This document shows, piece after piece, positions 40,883 to 49,504 of a stretch of DNA of 64,000 nt; the first letter of the stretch is position 1, and each line of letters opens with the position of its first letter. The stretch is from CBDCVN01 sp965223585 (GTDB lineage Bacteria > Deinococcota > Deinococci > Deinococcales > Trueperaceae). Made by a program: the position numbers and the translations under genes. The notes under the pieces were generated by a model that was given only the letters and a program-made list of their open reading frames with translations, was not told where the DNA came from and made no database searches. The stretch lies in NCBI GenBank assembly GCA_965223585.1, contig CBDCWW010000008.1, forward strand, positions 79,325 through 143,324, in the 5' to 3' direction.

Positions 40883-41665
40883 TCACATGCGTTCCATTAC
40901 CTTCCACCCTAGCTGTTCCACAATAGCATCTACTTGTTTTTCACTTATGCCATGTGTACGCAAACGTCTGACAGATTTCCCCGTGCCATATTTTGCAATA
41001 TCAATAAACACATCCTCACTTGCAATCTTGTGCTCAGGTGTTGCTTGCTTTAATAGAGCGTCAAATGAGTTGTTCATACAAGATGAAAGGGAGCGAATAG
41101 TGTTAAGAGCAGCAATATCCCCCTCAACACTGCTGGGAATCAAATCAGGAACTGCACCAATTGGAAGCCGATCAAATAATTCTGGTAGTGGGTTTGGATT
41201 CAAACGTTTAAGGGCAGCATAGAATGTGCTTGTAGAAATGTAGTCTTTACCTTCTCTAAAAGCAGCTGTAGCAGCAAGCACAAGTACTTCCTGCAAGTGC
41301 TCATCAGAGAGGTTCAAAACTAGTTGAAGGAGTTGAGGAATTGAATTCTGTTCTGTTTTAGGAATTTGGTTATTAGCAATAGTGAATTGCTTTTGATTCC
41401 CACACAACTCTTCTTCCACATCCTTTAAAGCAAGGTTATTAGGATTTTCTTTTCTTGCCCCTTGAAGAAGCTCTGATATTTGATCGTTAGCTTTAAACCT
41501 TTGAACAATATCAAAAGCTATTTCCTTTAAGCTACCCTCTCCTACTAATCCTTCTAAATTTTCATTAAAACTAAATCGAAGCATCATTTTTAGACTTGCT
41601 TTGTTAGGAAAAGCTTCCTCAAGGGCTTCAGTTAATTTTTTATGTTGTTCACCAGTCATTTTCAT
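40883..41665 (-). CDS. EAD1-domain conflict-system protein (cassette gene)
   Basis: 260 residues. The first ~85 (LTEALEEAFPNKASLKMMLR, then VQRFKANDQISELLQGARKE and NPNNLAL) match the effector-associated domain 1 pattern, a death-like adaptor that couples NTPases to effectors in bacterial conflict systems. The rest is helical and contains GKDYISTSTFYAALKRLNP, resembling a Clp-N-like repeat. No known enzymatic domain is visible. It is the first gene behind the leader-B promoter. AGGA before the ATG at 41659 makes a start two codons in equally likely. Confidence 0.7.
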   Translation of the reverse strand: MKMTGEQHKKLTEALEEAFPNKASLKMMLRFSFNENLEGLVGEGSLKEIAFDIVQRFKANDQISELLQGARKENPNNLALKDVEEELCGNQKQFTIANNQIPKTEQNSIPQLLQLVLNLSDEHLQEVLVLAATAAFREGKDYISTSTFYAALKRLNPNPLPELFDRLPIGAVPDLIPSSVEGDIAALNTIRSLSSCMNNSFDALLKQATPEHKIASEDVFIDIAKYGTGKSVRRLRTHGISEKQVDAIVEQLGWKVMERM

Positions 41666-41744
41666 CCTATAAAACTATACTTGTAGATTGTTCCTTAATA
41701 TTTACATTAAAACGATTCAACAAAGCTCGAGTACTGATTAAAGA

Positions 41745-42173
41745 ATCTAACTAGTATTGAACACCTAAATTGGGATCTAATCCGATACACTTCACTATTT
41801 CTATGTTTGATAAATTCCCGTACCACATTCACATACCTAAAATAAACAATTCTAAATCCAAACTGATTATTGCACCAGAAATGACTTTAAGTCAAATTTA
41901 ATAGGCCAATTTGGGAAATAAGCCAAATATATACCCCAAATTTGGGGTTATAAATAAATTAAAAGTCATTAATGACTTTAAGTCAAATTTAATAGGCAAT
42001 ATTGGGATTAAGTTCAATATTTTGCCACTTTTGGTGTATAATACTTTAAATTTAATTGGATTTAATGTTTAATATATAGACCTAGAAGCAATACTTATTA
42101 CCTTAATTATCATTATTTATGAGCAATTACACCTAATCAAAAATGGAAACAAAAATGTCAAAACTAAAGCTCT
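41745..42173 (-). promoter_or_regulatory. Integron leader B: attI-like site plus array promoter
   Basis: Second copy of the ~427-bp leader (compare 21088-21515). On the minus strand it ends TTAGGTGTTCAATACTA then GTTAGAT (41745-41751) at the junction with the EAD1 cassette. It contains the palindrome CCCCAAATTTGGGG, two GACTTTAAGTCAAATTTAAT blocks and the conserved promoter. The gene on the far side is sucC, not an integron integrase. Confidence 0.8.
41866..41895 (-). promoter_or_regulatory. Pc-like promoter of array 2
   Basis: Minus strand: -35 TTGACT (41890-41895), 18-bp spacer, -10 AATAAT (41866-41871), in the same place relative to the attI core as in leader A. Confidence 0.7.
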
Positions 42174-42345
42174 TAGATTAAGTTAGGACAAAGATTCTCT
42201 AAAAAATTTTACCTTTGGTAGGAATGTCCTTTCAGTACAAGATAGAAACATTATAATGCACAAGAGCTAATAGAAGATTGTAATAGTATAAGGCTATTAA
42301 CTTGCAAATATTAATGTTTAACCAATCCAGCATCGGAGGCAAATA

Positions 42346-43560
42346 TTGAAAGTCCATGAGTATCAAGCTAAAGAACTTATGAAAAGTAGAGGCATTGTTG
42401 TGCCCCTTGGCAAAGTAGCTAACACAGTAGAAGAGGCTGTGCAAGCAGTAAAACCACTTATTGAAGAAAGTGGTAATGAGGTAGTTGTCCTAAAAGCGCA
42501 AATCCATGCTGGTGGCAGGGGCAAAGGACATTTTAAAGAGTATCCCGATGTAGGTGGTGTAAGTGTAATCCTTGATGGTAAGGATGGCGGAGTCCAAGCA
42601 GCTGAAAGTAAAGTTCGAGAACTAGCTCAGAAAATGTTGGGTAGTACTTTAGTGACAGTTCAAACGGGACCTGAAGGTAAACAGGTTAATAGGCTTTACC
42701 TCGAGCAAGGTATAGACATAGAAAGAGAAGTTTACCTATCTGTTTTGCTTGACCGTAGAATAAGCCGCTATATAGTTATGGCTTATGGTGAAGGCGGCAC
42801 AGAAATAGAAGAGGTTCCTCAAGAAGCTTTCCTAAGAGCTGAAATTGATCCTGCCATTGGCTTGGCTAACTTCCAAGCAGCAGAATTAGCCTTTGGCCTT
42901 GGTTTCGAAGGAAAAGTCTTAAAAAATGGTATTAAGTTCATAAAAACTTTAAGCGACGTAGCAACAGAACTTGATAGTGATCTTGTTGAAATAAATCCTT
43001 TGGTAGTGAGCAAGCAGGGTGAGGTCATGGCCCTTGATGGTAAAATGAGTTTTGATTCTAATGCCCTTTATCGCCACCCAGAAGTAGTAAACATGCGTGA
43101 TAAAAGTGAGGAAAACGAAGCAGAACTCGAGGCCAGCGAATATGATCTTAGCTTTATCAAGTTAGATGGCAACATAGGTTGCTTGGTTAATGGTGCAGGC
43201 TTAGCTATGGCTACTATGGATACCATTAAACACTTTGGAGGTGAGCCTGCTAATTTTCTTGATGTCGGTGGCAGTGCAGATACAGAGAGAGTCACCGCTG
43301 CTTTTAAAATTATCACTAAAGATCCAAATGTCAAAGGCATATTTGTAAATATTTTTGGTGGCATTATGAAATGTGACATTATAGCCAACGGTGTTATTGC
43401 AGCAGTAAGAGAGGTAGGGCTGAGTGTCCCTTTAGTAGTACGTTTAGAGGGAACTAATGTAAAACTTGGTCAAAAGATCATAGATGAGTCAGATTTAAAT
43501 GTTATTAGTGCTAATGACCTAAAAGACGGTGCTCAAAAGATTGTGGGGTTAGCAAAGTGA
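42346..43560 (+). CDS. sucC: Succinyl-CoA synthetase, beta subunit
   Basis: 404 residues, ATP-grasp fold. Seen: N-terminal MKVHEYQAKELMKSRGI, the nucleotide segment KAQIHAGGRGKGHFKE, VYLSVLLDR, and the C-terminal CoA-ligase part FLDVGGSADTERVTAAFKII with GIFVNIFGGIMKCD. It starts with TTG at 42346 with GGAGG eight bases upstream. With SucD it interconverts succinyl-CoA and succinate with substrate-level phosphorylation. Its stop overlaps the sucD start by 4 bp. Confidence 0.97.
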   Translation: MKVHEYQAKELMKSRGIVVPLGKVANTVEEAVQAVKPLIEESGNEVVVLKAQIHAGGRGKGHFKEYPDVGGVSVILDGKDGGVQAAESKVRELAQKMLGSTLVTVQTGPEGKQVNRLYLEQGIDIEREVYLSVLLDRRISRYIVMAYGEGGTEIEEVPQEAFLRAEIDPAIGLANFQAAELAFGLGFEGKVLKNGIKFIKTLSDVATELDSDLVEINPLVVSKQGEVMALDGKMSFDSNALYRHPEVVNMRDKSEENEAELEASEYDLSFIKLDGNIGCLVNGAGLAMATMDTIKHFGGEPANFLDVGGSADTERVTAAFKIITKDPNVKGIFVNIFGGIMKCDIIANGVIAAVREVGLSVPLVVRLEGTNVKLGQKIIDESDLNVISANDLKDGAQKIVGLAK

Positions 43561-44504
43561 GTATTTTAGTCAATAAAGAAACTAAAGTGATTGTACAAGG
43601 TCTAGGTAACGCAGGACAATTTCACACAGATAAAGCAATTGCCTATGGTACTCAAATGGTAGGAGCAGTACACCCCGGTAAGGGTGGTTCATTACACTGC
43701 TTTACTGGCGAAACTGACCATAGTGGCGTTCCTAACCGCCCTGATAAGTACGATTTTGCTTTGCCTATTTTTAACACAGTTAAAGAAGCTGTCAAGGCTA
43801 CAAAGGCCAATGCCTCGGTAATATATGTGCCACCCCCTTTCGCGGCAGATGCCATTATGGAAGCTGCTGCTGCTGGCTTAGAACTTATAATTTGTATCAC
43901 TGAAGGCATTCCGGTCAGTGATATGGTAAAAGTTAAACGTTATTTACAAGACAAGAAAACACGCTTAGTTGGCCCTAATTGCCCCGGAGTTATTACCCCG
44001 CATGAATGCAAAATTGGTATAATGCCCGGTTATATTCACCAAGCAGGACGCATAGGTGTAATAAGTCGTTCAGGCACACTCACCTATGAAGCAGTACATC
44101 AACTTAGCAACATAGGTTTAGGGCAAAGTACCGCTATCGGCATAGGTGGTGATCCTGTAAACGGTAGTAATTTTGTAGATATTTTAAAATTATTTAATGA
44201 AGACCCTGCTACAGAAGGAATTATTATCATTGGGGAGATTGGTGGCAGCGCTGAAGAAGAAGCTGCTGCTTGGATTAAAGCAAATATGACCAAACCAGTG
44301 GCAGGTTTTATAGCTGGAGTAAGTGCCCCGCCGGGTAAGCGTATGGGACACGCAGGGGCAATTATTTCAGGAGGCAAGGGTACTGCCAAAGAGAAAATTG
44401 CAGCTATGGAAGATGCCAGTATAGTAATTGCTGACACACCTGCTGACATGGGTTTAGCTATGCTCGAGGCTATAAACTCTCAACAAAACGTTGTAAGGAA
44501 CTAA
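43557..44504 (+). CDS. sucD: Succinyl-CoA synthetase, alpha subunit
   Basis: 315 residues. Seen: the CoA-binding GLGNAGQFHTDKAIAYG, PNCPGVITPHECKIGIMPG, and the phospho-His loop GHAGAIISGGKGTAKEK. A GTG start in a GTGA overlap with sucC indicates coupled, equimolar translation. Normal length. Confidence 0.97.
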   Translation: MSILVNKETKVIVQGLGNAGQFHTDKAIAYGTQMVGAVHPGKGGSLHCFTGETDHSGVPNRPDKYDFALPIFNTVKEAVKATKANASVIYVPPPFAADAIMEAAAAGLELIICITEGIPVSDMVKVKRYLQDKKTRLVGPNCPGVITPHECKIGIMPGYIHQAGRIGVISRSGTLTYEAVHQLSNIGLGQSTAIGIGGDPVNGSNFVDILKLFNEDPATEGIIIIGEIGGSAEEEAAAWIKANMTKPVAGFIAGVSAPPGKRMGHAGAIISGGKGTAKEKIAAMEDASIVIADTPADMGLAMLEAINSQQNVVRN

Positions 44505-44524
44505 GTAAACAGGATAAAGCAAGT

Positions 44525-45523
44525 TCAGCCAATGGAGAGAAGATCTTCTATACTTGTATTGGTGTCCTGATAAGTCTGATTTTTAGGAATTTTTATTTGC
44601 TTTATCAAATCATTTGGGAGCATAGAAAGAGTGCTATTGAGGGCGATTACAGTTACAGAATCGCCCTCAAAAATTACACAATCTGCCTCATAAGTACTTA
44701 AGTAGCTTTCTTTAGCAGTAAAGCTTTGAAGATCTTGTAATTGCAAACTATTAATGTAAGCTTGTGCTACTGCTAAATTTGGCAGTACCGCTAATTGTTT
44801 TTTATTTTCGTTTTCCTGTCCTTGGGAAATAGGAGTTCTACGACGCTCTTCAGCACCTTCATCTTTATCTTTGGCAAGCTCGAGCATAAAACCCATAGGT
44901 GCAATGCTAAGAGTTTCTTCAGGTGGTAGAATATCTGGACGGAAACGGAAGTTACCCCTTGTACGCTTCAAAATTTGTCTGGCTGCTTCTTTCCCCGCTC
45001 CTTTAGGGTGCACTACATGAACAATCTGCCCATTTTTTAAATAAAGAGCAGCACCATCATCAAGAAAAAGAGCGCCTTTTTCATGGGAAATAAGCATCAT
45101 TTGTAAAGCTATGGCACAACCACCCACAAGTTCGAGACGACCTCTTATAGTGTGAGAGTCACGACGTCTAAGCAATGCTGTTATGCGTGCTAGTAGCTCA
45201 TTAACATCAAAAGGTTTGCCTAAAAAGTCGTCAGCAGTTTCAAGACCTTTAAGACGAGTGTCAAGATCATTTTGAGCAGCTAATACTAGTATTTGTATTT
45301 CCTGTAAGCTAATGTCAGCACGCAGTTTTCTAATCAAATCTAAACCAGACATGTCTGACAAGTCTAAATCAACAATTGCTAAATCTGCGTGGTGAATTTT
45401 TATTTCATCAAGCGCTTGTTGGCCCGAGTTATAAGTAGAAATTCTATAACCTCGTTTGACCAATAAATCATTTAAAAACCTGATTAGTACAGGACTGTCT
45501 TCAACAAGTGCTATGTGTGTCAC
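44525..45523 (-). CDS. Response regulator with DUF4388 effector domain
   Basis: 332 residues. A receiver domain (1-120) with the phospho-acceptor Asp in LAIVDLDLSDMSG and the Lys in DDFLGKPFD, followed by DUF4388 (about 125-215: GRLELVGGCAIALQMMLISH, LKNGQIVHVVHP, ILKRTRGNFRFRPD) and a tail of unknown fold. REC-DUF4388 proteins are frequent in Deinococcota and myxobacteria and have no known DNA-binding output; they probably act by protein interaction. No kinase neighbour. Convergent with sucD. Confidence 0.9.
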   Translation of the reverse strand: MTHIALVEDSPVLIRFLNDLLVKRGYRISTYNSGQQALDEIKIHHADLAIVDLDLSDMSGLDLIRKLRADISLQEIQILVLAAQNDLDTRLKGLETADDFLGKPFDVNELLARITALLRRRDSHTIRGRLELVGGCAIALQMMLISHEKGALFLDDGAALYLKNGQIVHVVHPKGAGKEAARQILKRTRGNFRFRPDILPPEETLSIAPMGFMLELAKDKDEGAEERRRTPISQGQENENKKQLAVLPNLAVAQAYINSLQLQDLQSFTAKESYLSTYEADCVIFEGDSVTVIALNSTLSMLPNDLIKQIKIPKNQTYQDTNTSIEDLLSIG

Positions 45524-45734
45524 GCTTAATTATTTCCTTTAATTGATTCCATTTACATTTATTATAAATCAAACTTATAAGTTTATAGATTTATCCTCGA
45601 TTAATAGATTTTAAGGAAGGTACTATGACTTAAACATTACATGATATGAATTTTGACATCAAATCTTAGCTTGCTATTGTTTTTTGGTGTCTTATGCGTG
45701 TATCACTTTAAAGAATCTTCTTTGCGCAGAAAAT

Positions 45735-45763
45735 TTGACAATGACACACTCAACTTTTATAAT
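45735..45763 (+). promoter_or_regulatory. Consensus promoter giving a leaderless clpB mRNA
   Basis: TTGACA (45735-45740), 17-bp spacer, TATAAT (45758-45763): an exact sigma-70 consensus. The clpB ATG begins only 6 bp after the -10 box, so transcription should start at or within a base or two of the A of ATG. No Shine-Dalgarno precedes this ATG. Confidence 0.8.
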
Positions 45764-45769
45764 GCTAAC

Positions 45770-48349
45770 ATGAATGCAGAGAAATTCACTGAATCAGCTT
45801 TACAAATTATTGCTAGTGCTCAGCAGATAGCGCGCACTAGGCAACATCAAACAATTGTGCCAGCACATTTAGCTACTGCTTTAGTTGCTGATGCTAGTTC
45901 TGTTTCTGCTCGAGTAGTAGAAAGAGCTGGTGGCAACTTACAAAATATCCAAGCAAACCTTGAAAAAGTACTAAACAAGCTACCTAAAGTAGATGGTGGT
46001 GGTGAACAGTACATGTCAGGAGAGCTAGGCCGTGCTTTTGATAGGGGAGAGGCTATTGCTAAGGATTGGAATGATAACTTCATAGCAGTAGATACTTTGC
46101 TAGTGGCATTAAGAGAAATTGGTGGCGAGGGCATAAATAGTTTACCTGATACAAAAAAACTAAAGGAAGTTGCCCAAGAAATGAGAGGAGGTAGACAAGT
46201 GGATTCAAAAACTGCAGAAAATACATTTGAAGCTTTAGAACGCTATGGAATAGATTTAACTAAACAAGCCTTGGATGGCAAGCTTGACCCGGTGATAGGC
46301 CGTGATGAGGAAATCCGCCGAGCTATTCAAATATTACTTAGGCGTACTAAGAATAACCCTGTATTAATAGGTGAGCCGGGGGTAGGGAAGACTGCTATTG
46401 TTGAAGGCTTGGCTCAGCGTATAATCAACAAGGATATTCCTGAAGGTTTGCAGGGCAAACGTGTGGTTCAGCTAGATATGGGTTCGCTCTTAGCTGGTGC
46501 TAAATATCGTGGTGAATTCGAGGAGCGCTTAAAGGCTGTAATAAACGAAACTGTACAGTCTAAGGGTGAAATTATCCTTTTTATAGATGAATTGCACACC
46601 ATTGTGGGTGCAGGTAAAGCAGAAGGTGCTGTAGATGCTGGCAATATGCTTAAACCCCCTCTAGCAAGGGGTGAACTTAGAATGGTTGGTGCTACCACTT
46701 TGAATGAGTACCGAGCTATTGAAAAAGACGCAGCACTAGAACGTCGTTTTCAGCCAATAGTAGTTGATGAGCCCTCTGTAGAAGAAAGTATCTCTATTTT
46801 ACGAGGTATCAAAGAAAAATATGAAGTTCACCACGGAGTTCGTATTGCTGATCCAGCCATTATTACTGCTGCTACCCTGTCACATCGCTATATTGCTGAT
46901 AGGCAACTGCCTGATAAAGCTATTGATTTAATTGATGAATCAGCTAGTCGTATTCGTGTACAATTGGACTCATTGCCTGAAGAAATAGATGCCTTGCGCC
47001 GTCGCAAGCTGCAACTAGAAATAGAACAAGAAGCCTTAAAACGTGAGAGCGATACTGATTCTGCCAATAGGCTTTTGCGCATAGAAGAAGAACTTAGACT
47101 AATAGAAGATAATATAAACACAGCTCAGTCTGATTGGGAAAGTGAACGCAAGCTTTTAGAAGGTGTGCGTCAAGTTCAAGAGCAACTCGATAGTGTACGC
47201 ACACAGGTTGAAGCTTCTGAACGTGATTATGATTTAAATAAAGCTGCTGAGTTGCGCTATGGCACGCTACCTAAATTAGAACAACAACTCAAAGAAAATA
47301 CTGAAAAGCTTGAAAATGCCAAGTACGTACGTTTAGAGGTGGGTGAGAATGAAGTTGCCGAGGTAGTTAGTCGCTGGACAAATATTCCTATTGCTAAGCT
47401 TATAGAAGGTGAACGGGAAAAACTTTTGCGTTTAGAAGAAGAGTTACATAAACGTGTAATTGGTCAAGATGAAGCTATAGGAGCAGTAAGCGATGCTATT
47501 CGCCGTTCTCGAGCAGGCTTAGCCGACCCCGATAAACCTATAGGTTCTTTTATTTTCTTGGGGCCTACAGGAGTAGGTAAGACTGAAACTGCTAAGGCAC
47601 TAGCAGCCGAGCTGTTTGACAGTGAAGAAAATATGATTCGCTTAGATATGAGTGAATATATGGAAAAACATACTGTGGCTAGGCTTATAGGTGCTCCTCC
47701 GGGTTACATTGGTTATGAAGAAGGGGGACAACTCACTGAAGCTGTCAGGAGGCGACCTTATAGTGTTTTGCTCTTTGATGAGATTGAAAAAGCTCATCCC
47801 GATGTCTTTAACACACTCTTACAACTTTTAGACGATGGTCGTTTAACCGACTCTCAAGGGCGCACAGTTGACTTTCGTAATACCGTAGTAATTATGACTA
47901 GCAATATTGGCAGCCCGCAAATTTTAGAGGCTAGTCGCGGTGGTGCTAGCTATGAAAGCATCAAAAATACTGTCTTTAATGAGCTACAAAAACACTTCCG
48001 CCCTGAGTTTTTAAACCGTGTGGACGATACTATTGTTTTCCATGCACTCGAGCAAAACCAAGTACAAGAAATTGCCAACATTCAGTTAGGCTTTGTAAGT
48101 GAACGCTTAGCAGATAGACACATTACCCTTCAGTTTTCAAGTGGAGCTATGGAGCATTTAGCTCGAGTTGGCTACGACCCAGTTTTTGGTGCTAGGCCCT
48201 TAAAACGTGCCATCCAGCAATTCATTGAAACGCCTTTATCGCGCAAGATTATAGCTGGTGAGATTCAAGATGGTGATTTGGTAAAGGTTGAGCCAGCAGC
48301 ACAAGGGTTTAGTTTTGAGGTAGAAGAAGTGCAAGAAGTCTTAAATTAA
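45770..48349 (+). CDS. clpB: ClpB disaggregase
   Basis: About 859 residues. Seen: the N domain (FTESALQIIASAQQIA, QTIVPAHLATAL), first AAA domain with GEPGVGKTAIVEG and FIDELHTIVGAG, the long coiled-coil middle domain, second AAA domain with GPTGVGKTETAKAL and LFDEIEKAHPDV, and the D2-small domain. No ClpP-binding tripeptide loop is expected or seen. I start at the ATG at 45770 (MNAEKFTES), the family N-terminus; the longer ORF adds 39 residues that span the promoter. Confidence 0.96.
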   Translation: MNAEKFTESALQIIASAQQIARTRQHQTIVPAHLATALVADASSVSARVVERAGGNLQNIQANLEKVLNKLPKVDGGGEQYMSGELGRAFDRGEAIAKDWNDNFIAVDTLLVALREIGGEGINSLPDTKKLKEVAQEMRGGRQVDSKTAENTFEALERYGIDLTKQALDGKLDPVIGRDEEIRRAIQILLRRTKNNPVLIGEPGVGKTAIVEGLAQRIINKDIPEGLQGKRVVQLDMGSLLAGAKYRGEFEERLKAVINETVQSKGEIILFIDELHTIVGAGKAEGAVDAGNMLKPPLARGELRMVGATTLNEYRAIEKDAALERRFQPIVVDEPSVEESISILRGIKEKYEVHHGVRIADPAIITAATLSHRYIADRQLPDKAIDLIDESASRIRVQLDSLPEEIDALRRRKLQLEIEQEALKRESDTDSANRLLRIEEELRLIEDNINTAQSDWESERKLLEGVRQVQEQLDSVRTQVEASERDYDLNKAAELRYGTLPKLEQQLKENTEKLENAKYVRLEVGENEVAEVVSRWTNIPIAKLIEGEREKLLRLEEELHKRVIGQDEAIGAVSDAIRRSRAGLADPDKPIGSFIFLGPTGVGKTETAKALAAELFDSEENMIRLDMSEYMEKHTVARLIGAPPGYIGYEEGGQLTEAVRRRPYSVLLFDEIEKAHPDVFNTLLQLLDDGRLTDSQGRTVDFRNTVVIMTSNIGSPQILEASRGGASYESIKNTVFNELQKHFRPEFLNRVDDTIVFHALEQNQVQEIANIQLGFVSERLADRHITLQFSSGAMEHLARVGYDPVFGARPLKRAIQQFIETPLSRKIIAGEIQDGDLVKVEPAAQGFSFEVEEVQEVLN

Positions 48350-48365
48350 GGCACACAACCTACAA

Positions 48366-48401
48366 AAGTCCCCATTTTTCACCAAGATGGGGGCTTTTTT
48401 T
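48366..48401 (+). terminator. Rho-independent terminator after clpB
   Basis: GTCCCCAT (48368-48375) pairs with ATGGGGGC (48387-48394) and is followed by seven T, 20 bp after the clpB stop. Confidence 0.85.
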
Positions 48402-48548
48402 GCTATATTAGGTTCAAGACAAAAGATTTGGAAAGTGAAAAGTAAAATTGAAGGTTCTTTAAATTAGAAAAGAGGCATTTATGATTCGTCAACACATGAT
48501 TAGTACAATCACTGAAAGACTCCCCCACTTAAGTGACCAATTACTCAA
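48402..48548. other. Short intergenic stretch with a tiny ORF
   Basis: A 30-codon ORF from 48481 (MIRQHMISTITERLPHLSDQ) may be the remains of an antitoxin gene in front of the YoeB fragment. Not convincing on its own. Confidence 0.35.
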
Positions 48549-48617
48549 GAGCATCGCATGGTTTATAAAATAGAAGATGGTAATTTAGTGATTGCTCAAC
48601 TGCGCTACCATTATTAG
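48549..48617 (+). pseudogene. YoeB-type toxin, C-terminal fragment
   Basis: The frame reads EHRMVYKIEDGNLVIAQLRY HY then a stop, matching the end of YoeB/Txe mRNA interferases, which finish in HRLVYxxxDDxLxIxxCRYHY including the catalytic His-Tyr. Everything before this is lost, so it is an inactive remnant. Confidence 0.7.
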
Positions 48618-48638
48618 CTCATTGGATTTGGATAATCA

Positions 48639-48863
48639 ATGAAGAGAACAGTTGAAAAGTACTTAAGTCTTCCCTATAAAAGAGTTGTTTATCGTGAGGA
48701 AAATGCTGATGGTATTTATTGGGTAGCTGAAATTGAAGAGTTAGGTGTAGCAGGAGATGGTGAAACTTCTGAAGCAGTGTTATGTGAACTCGAGCTATAC
48801 CTACCAACATTTTTCCAAGCAGCTATAGAGGATGGTGCTAATTTAGCTTTTCCTTCAGCTTAA
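48639..48863 (+). CDS. HicB-like antitoxin, orphan
   Basis: 74 residues with the HicB/UPF0150 ribonuclease-H-like fold: YLSLPYKRVVYREENADGIY WVAEIEELGVAGDGETSEAV. There is no C-terminal HTH and no HicA gene next to it, so it is an orphan. It lies between fragments of two other toxin-antitoxin systems. Confidence 0.75.
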   Translation: MKRTVEKYLSLPYKRVVYREENADGIYWVAEIEELGVAGDGETSEAVLCELELYLPTFFQAAIEDGANLAFPSA

Positions 48864-48937
48864 TTGGCATTCTTTTGAGTTTGCTCGAGTGATTGAGCAG
48901 AAAAACTTGTCTGAACATCTATGTCTAACTAACACGC

Positions 48938-49299
48938 TTACTTACTTGGTTTTCCAATAAGGCTTTCTAAAGGAATTTTTAAGCTATAATGAAGTTGACG
49001 AATCATTTTCAATGATAATTCGCGTTTGTGATTCAAAACCTCTGAAGCCCGACCTCGAGACCCAATAAATGCTTCTAAGTCTTTACGGCTTAAACCCATT
49101 TGCTCCATACGAAATTTAATGGCTTCTACTGGATCTGGTGGGTCAATAGGATGAAACTTATTTTCATAGGTGTCAACTAAAGTAATCAACACATCAAGTT
49201 TATCCCCTTCAGTTGTGTTAGGTTCTGCACCCATAATTTATCAATTTCAGCAAGAGCTGAGTTGTAATCAGACTCTGATTTAATGGGACGAATATTCAT
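48938..49299 (-). pseudogene. HigA2-type antitoxin, frameshifted
   Basis: The frame from the ATG at 49299 (MNIRPIKSESDYNSALAEID KLW) leaves the homologous frame at about 49231; the next frame continues GAEPNTTEGDKLDVLITLVD, then an HTH MGLSRKDLEAFIGSRGRASE and LSLKMIRQLHYSLKIPLESL to the stop at 48938. One G is missing from a G-run (GGG where GGGG is expected). The ORF from 49234 alone would lack the N-terminal part. GGAG lies upstream of 49299. Real decay or sequencing error in a homopolymer. Confidence 0.78.
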
Positions 49300-49303
49300 T
49301 ATA

Positions 49304-49357
49304 TTATATCTCCTCTGGATTAATTTCATCGTACTGCTCATGAGTACCTCTGTGAAG
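49304..49357 (-). pseudogene. HigB2-type toxin, C-terminal fragment
   Basis: The minus-strand frame gives HRGTHEQYDEINPEEI and a stop 4 bp before the HigA2 start. This matches the end of HigB2 toxins (FIGTHAEYDKIDAxTI). The rest of the toxin is missing, replaced by the GTTACC-box region of the next gene. Confidence 0.68.
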
Positions 49358-49367
49358 TGATTAGTCA

Positions 49368-49475
49368 ATGTGTTACCGCGGCGTTACCAAAGAACAAGCA
49401 TACTTACTTTAAGCGCAAGGAGGCAAGAAACAAGTCGCCACAATCTAAACCTTGCAGCTTAAATTAAAAAGCTCA
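49368..49475 (+). repeat. Upstream-region repeat, copy 1
   Basis: About 100 bp similar to 53955-54060: both contain the GTTACC pair, then ACAAGCATACTTA, an AAG-rich purine stretch and a final GCTT-AATTAA segment. Each copy precedes a small secreted-protein gene, so the copies probably share regulation. Confidence 0.65.
49372..49388 (+). promoter_or_regulatory. GTTACC-N5-GTTACC box, copy 1
   Basis: GTTACC at 49372-49377 and 49383-49388, an 11-bp period, 116 bp upstream of the ATG at 49505. The direct repeat of one helical turn resembles OmpR/PhoB-family boxes. Equivalent boxes precede the genes at 54098 and 57252. Confidence 0.6.
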
Positions 49476-49504
49476 AAATTTTCGAAGAGCAACAAGGAGA
49501 TTTA

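Noticed and set aside
41746..42173. Leader repeat as a hidden integrase gene remnant
   Set aside because: All six frames are full of stops and no IntI motif can be read; it behaves as non-coding.
48481..48572. 30-codon ORF as a complete small protein
   Set aside because: It overlaps the YoeB fragment in another frame and has no ribosome site; probably part of the decayed antitoxin.
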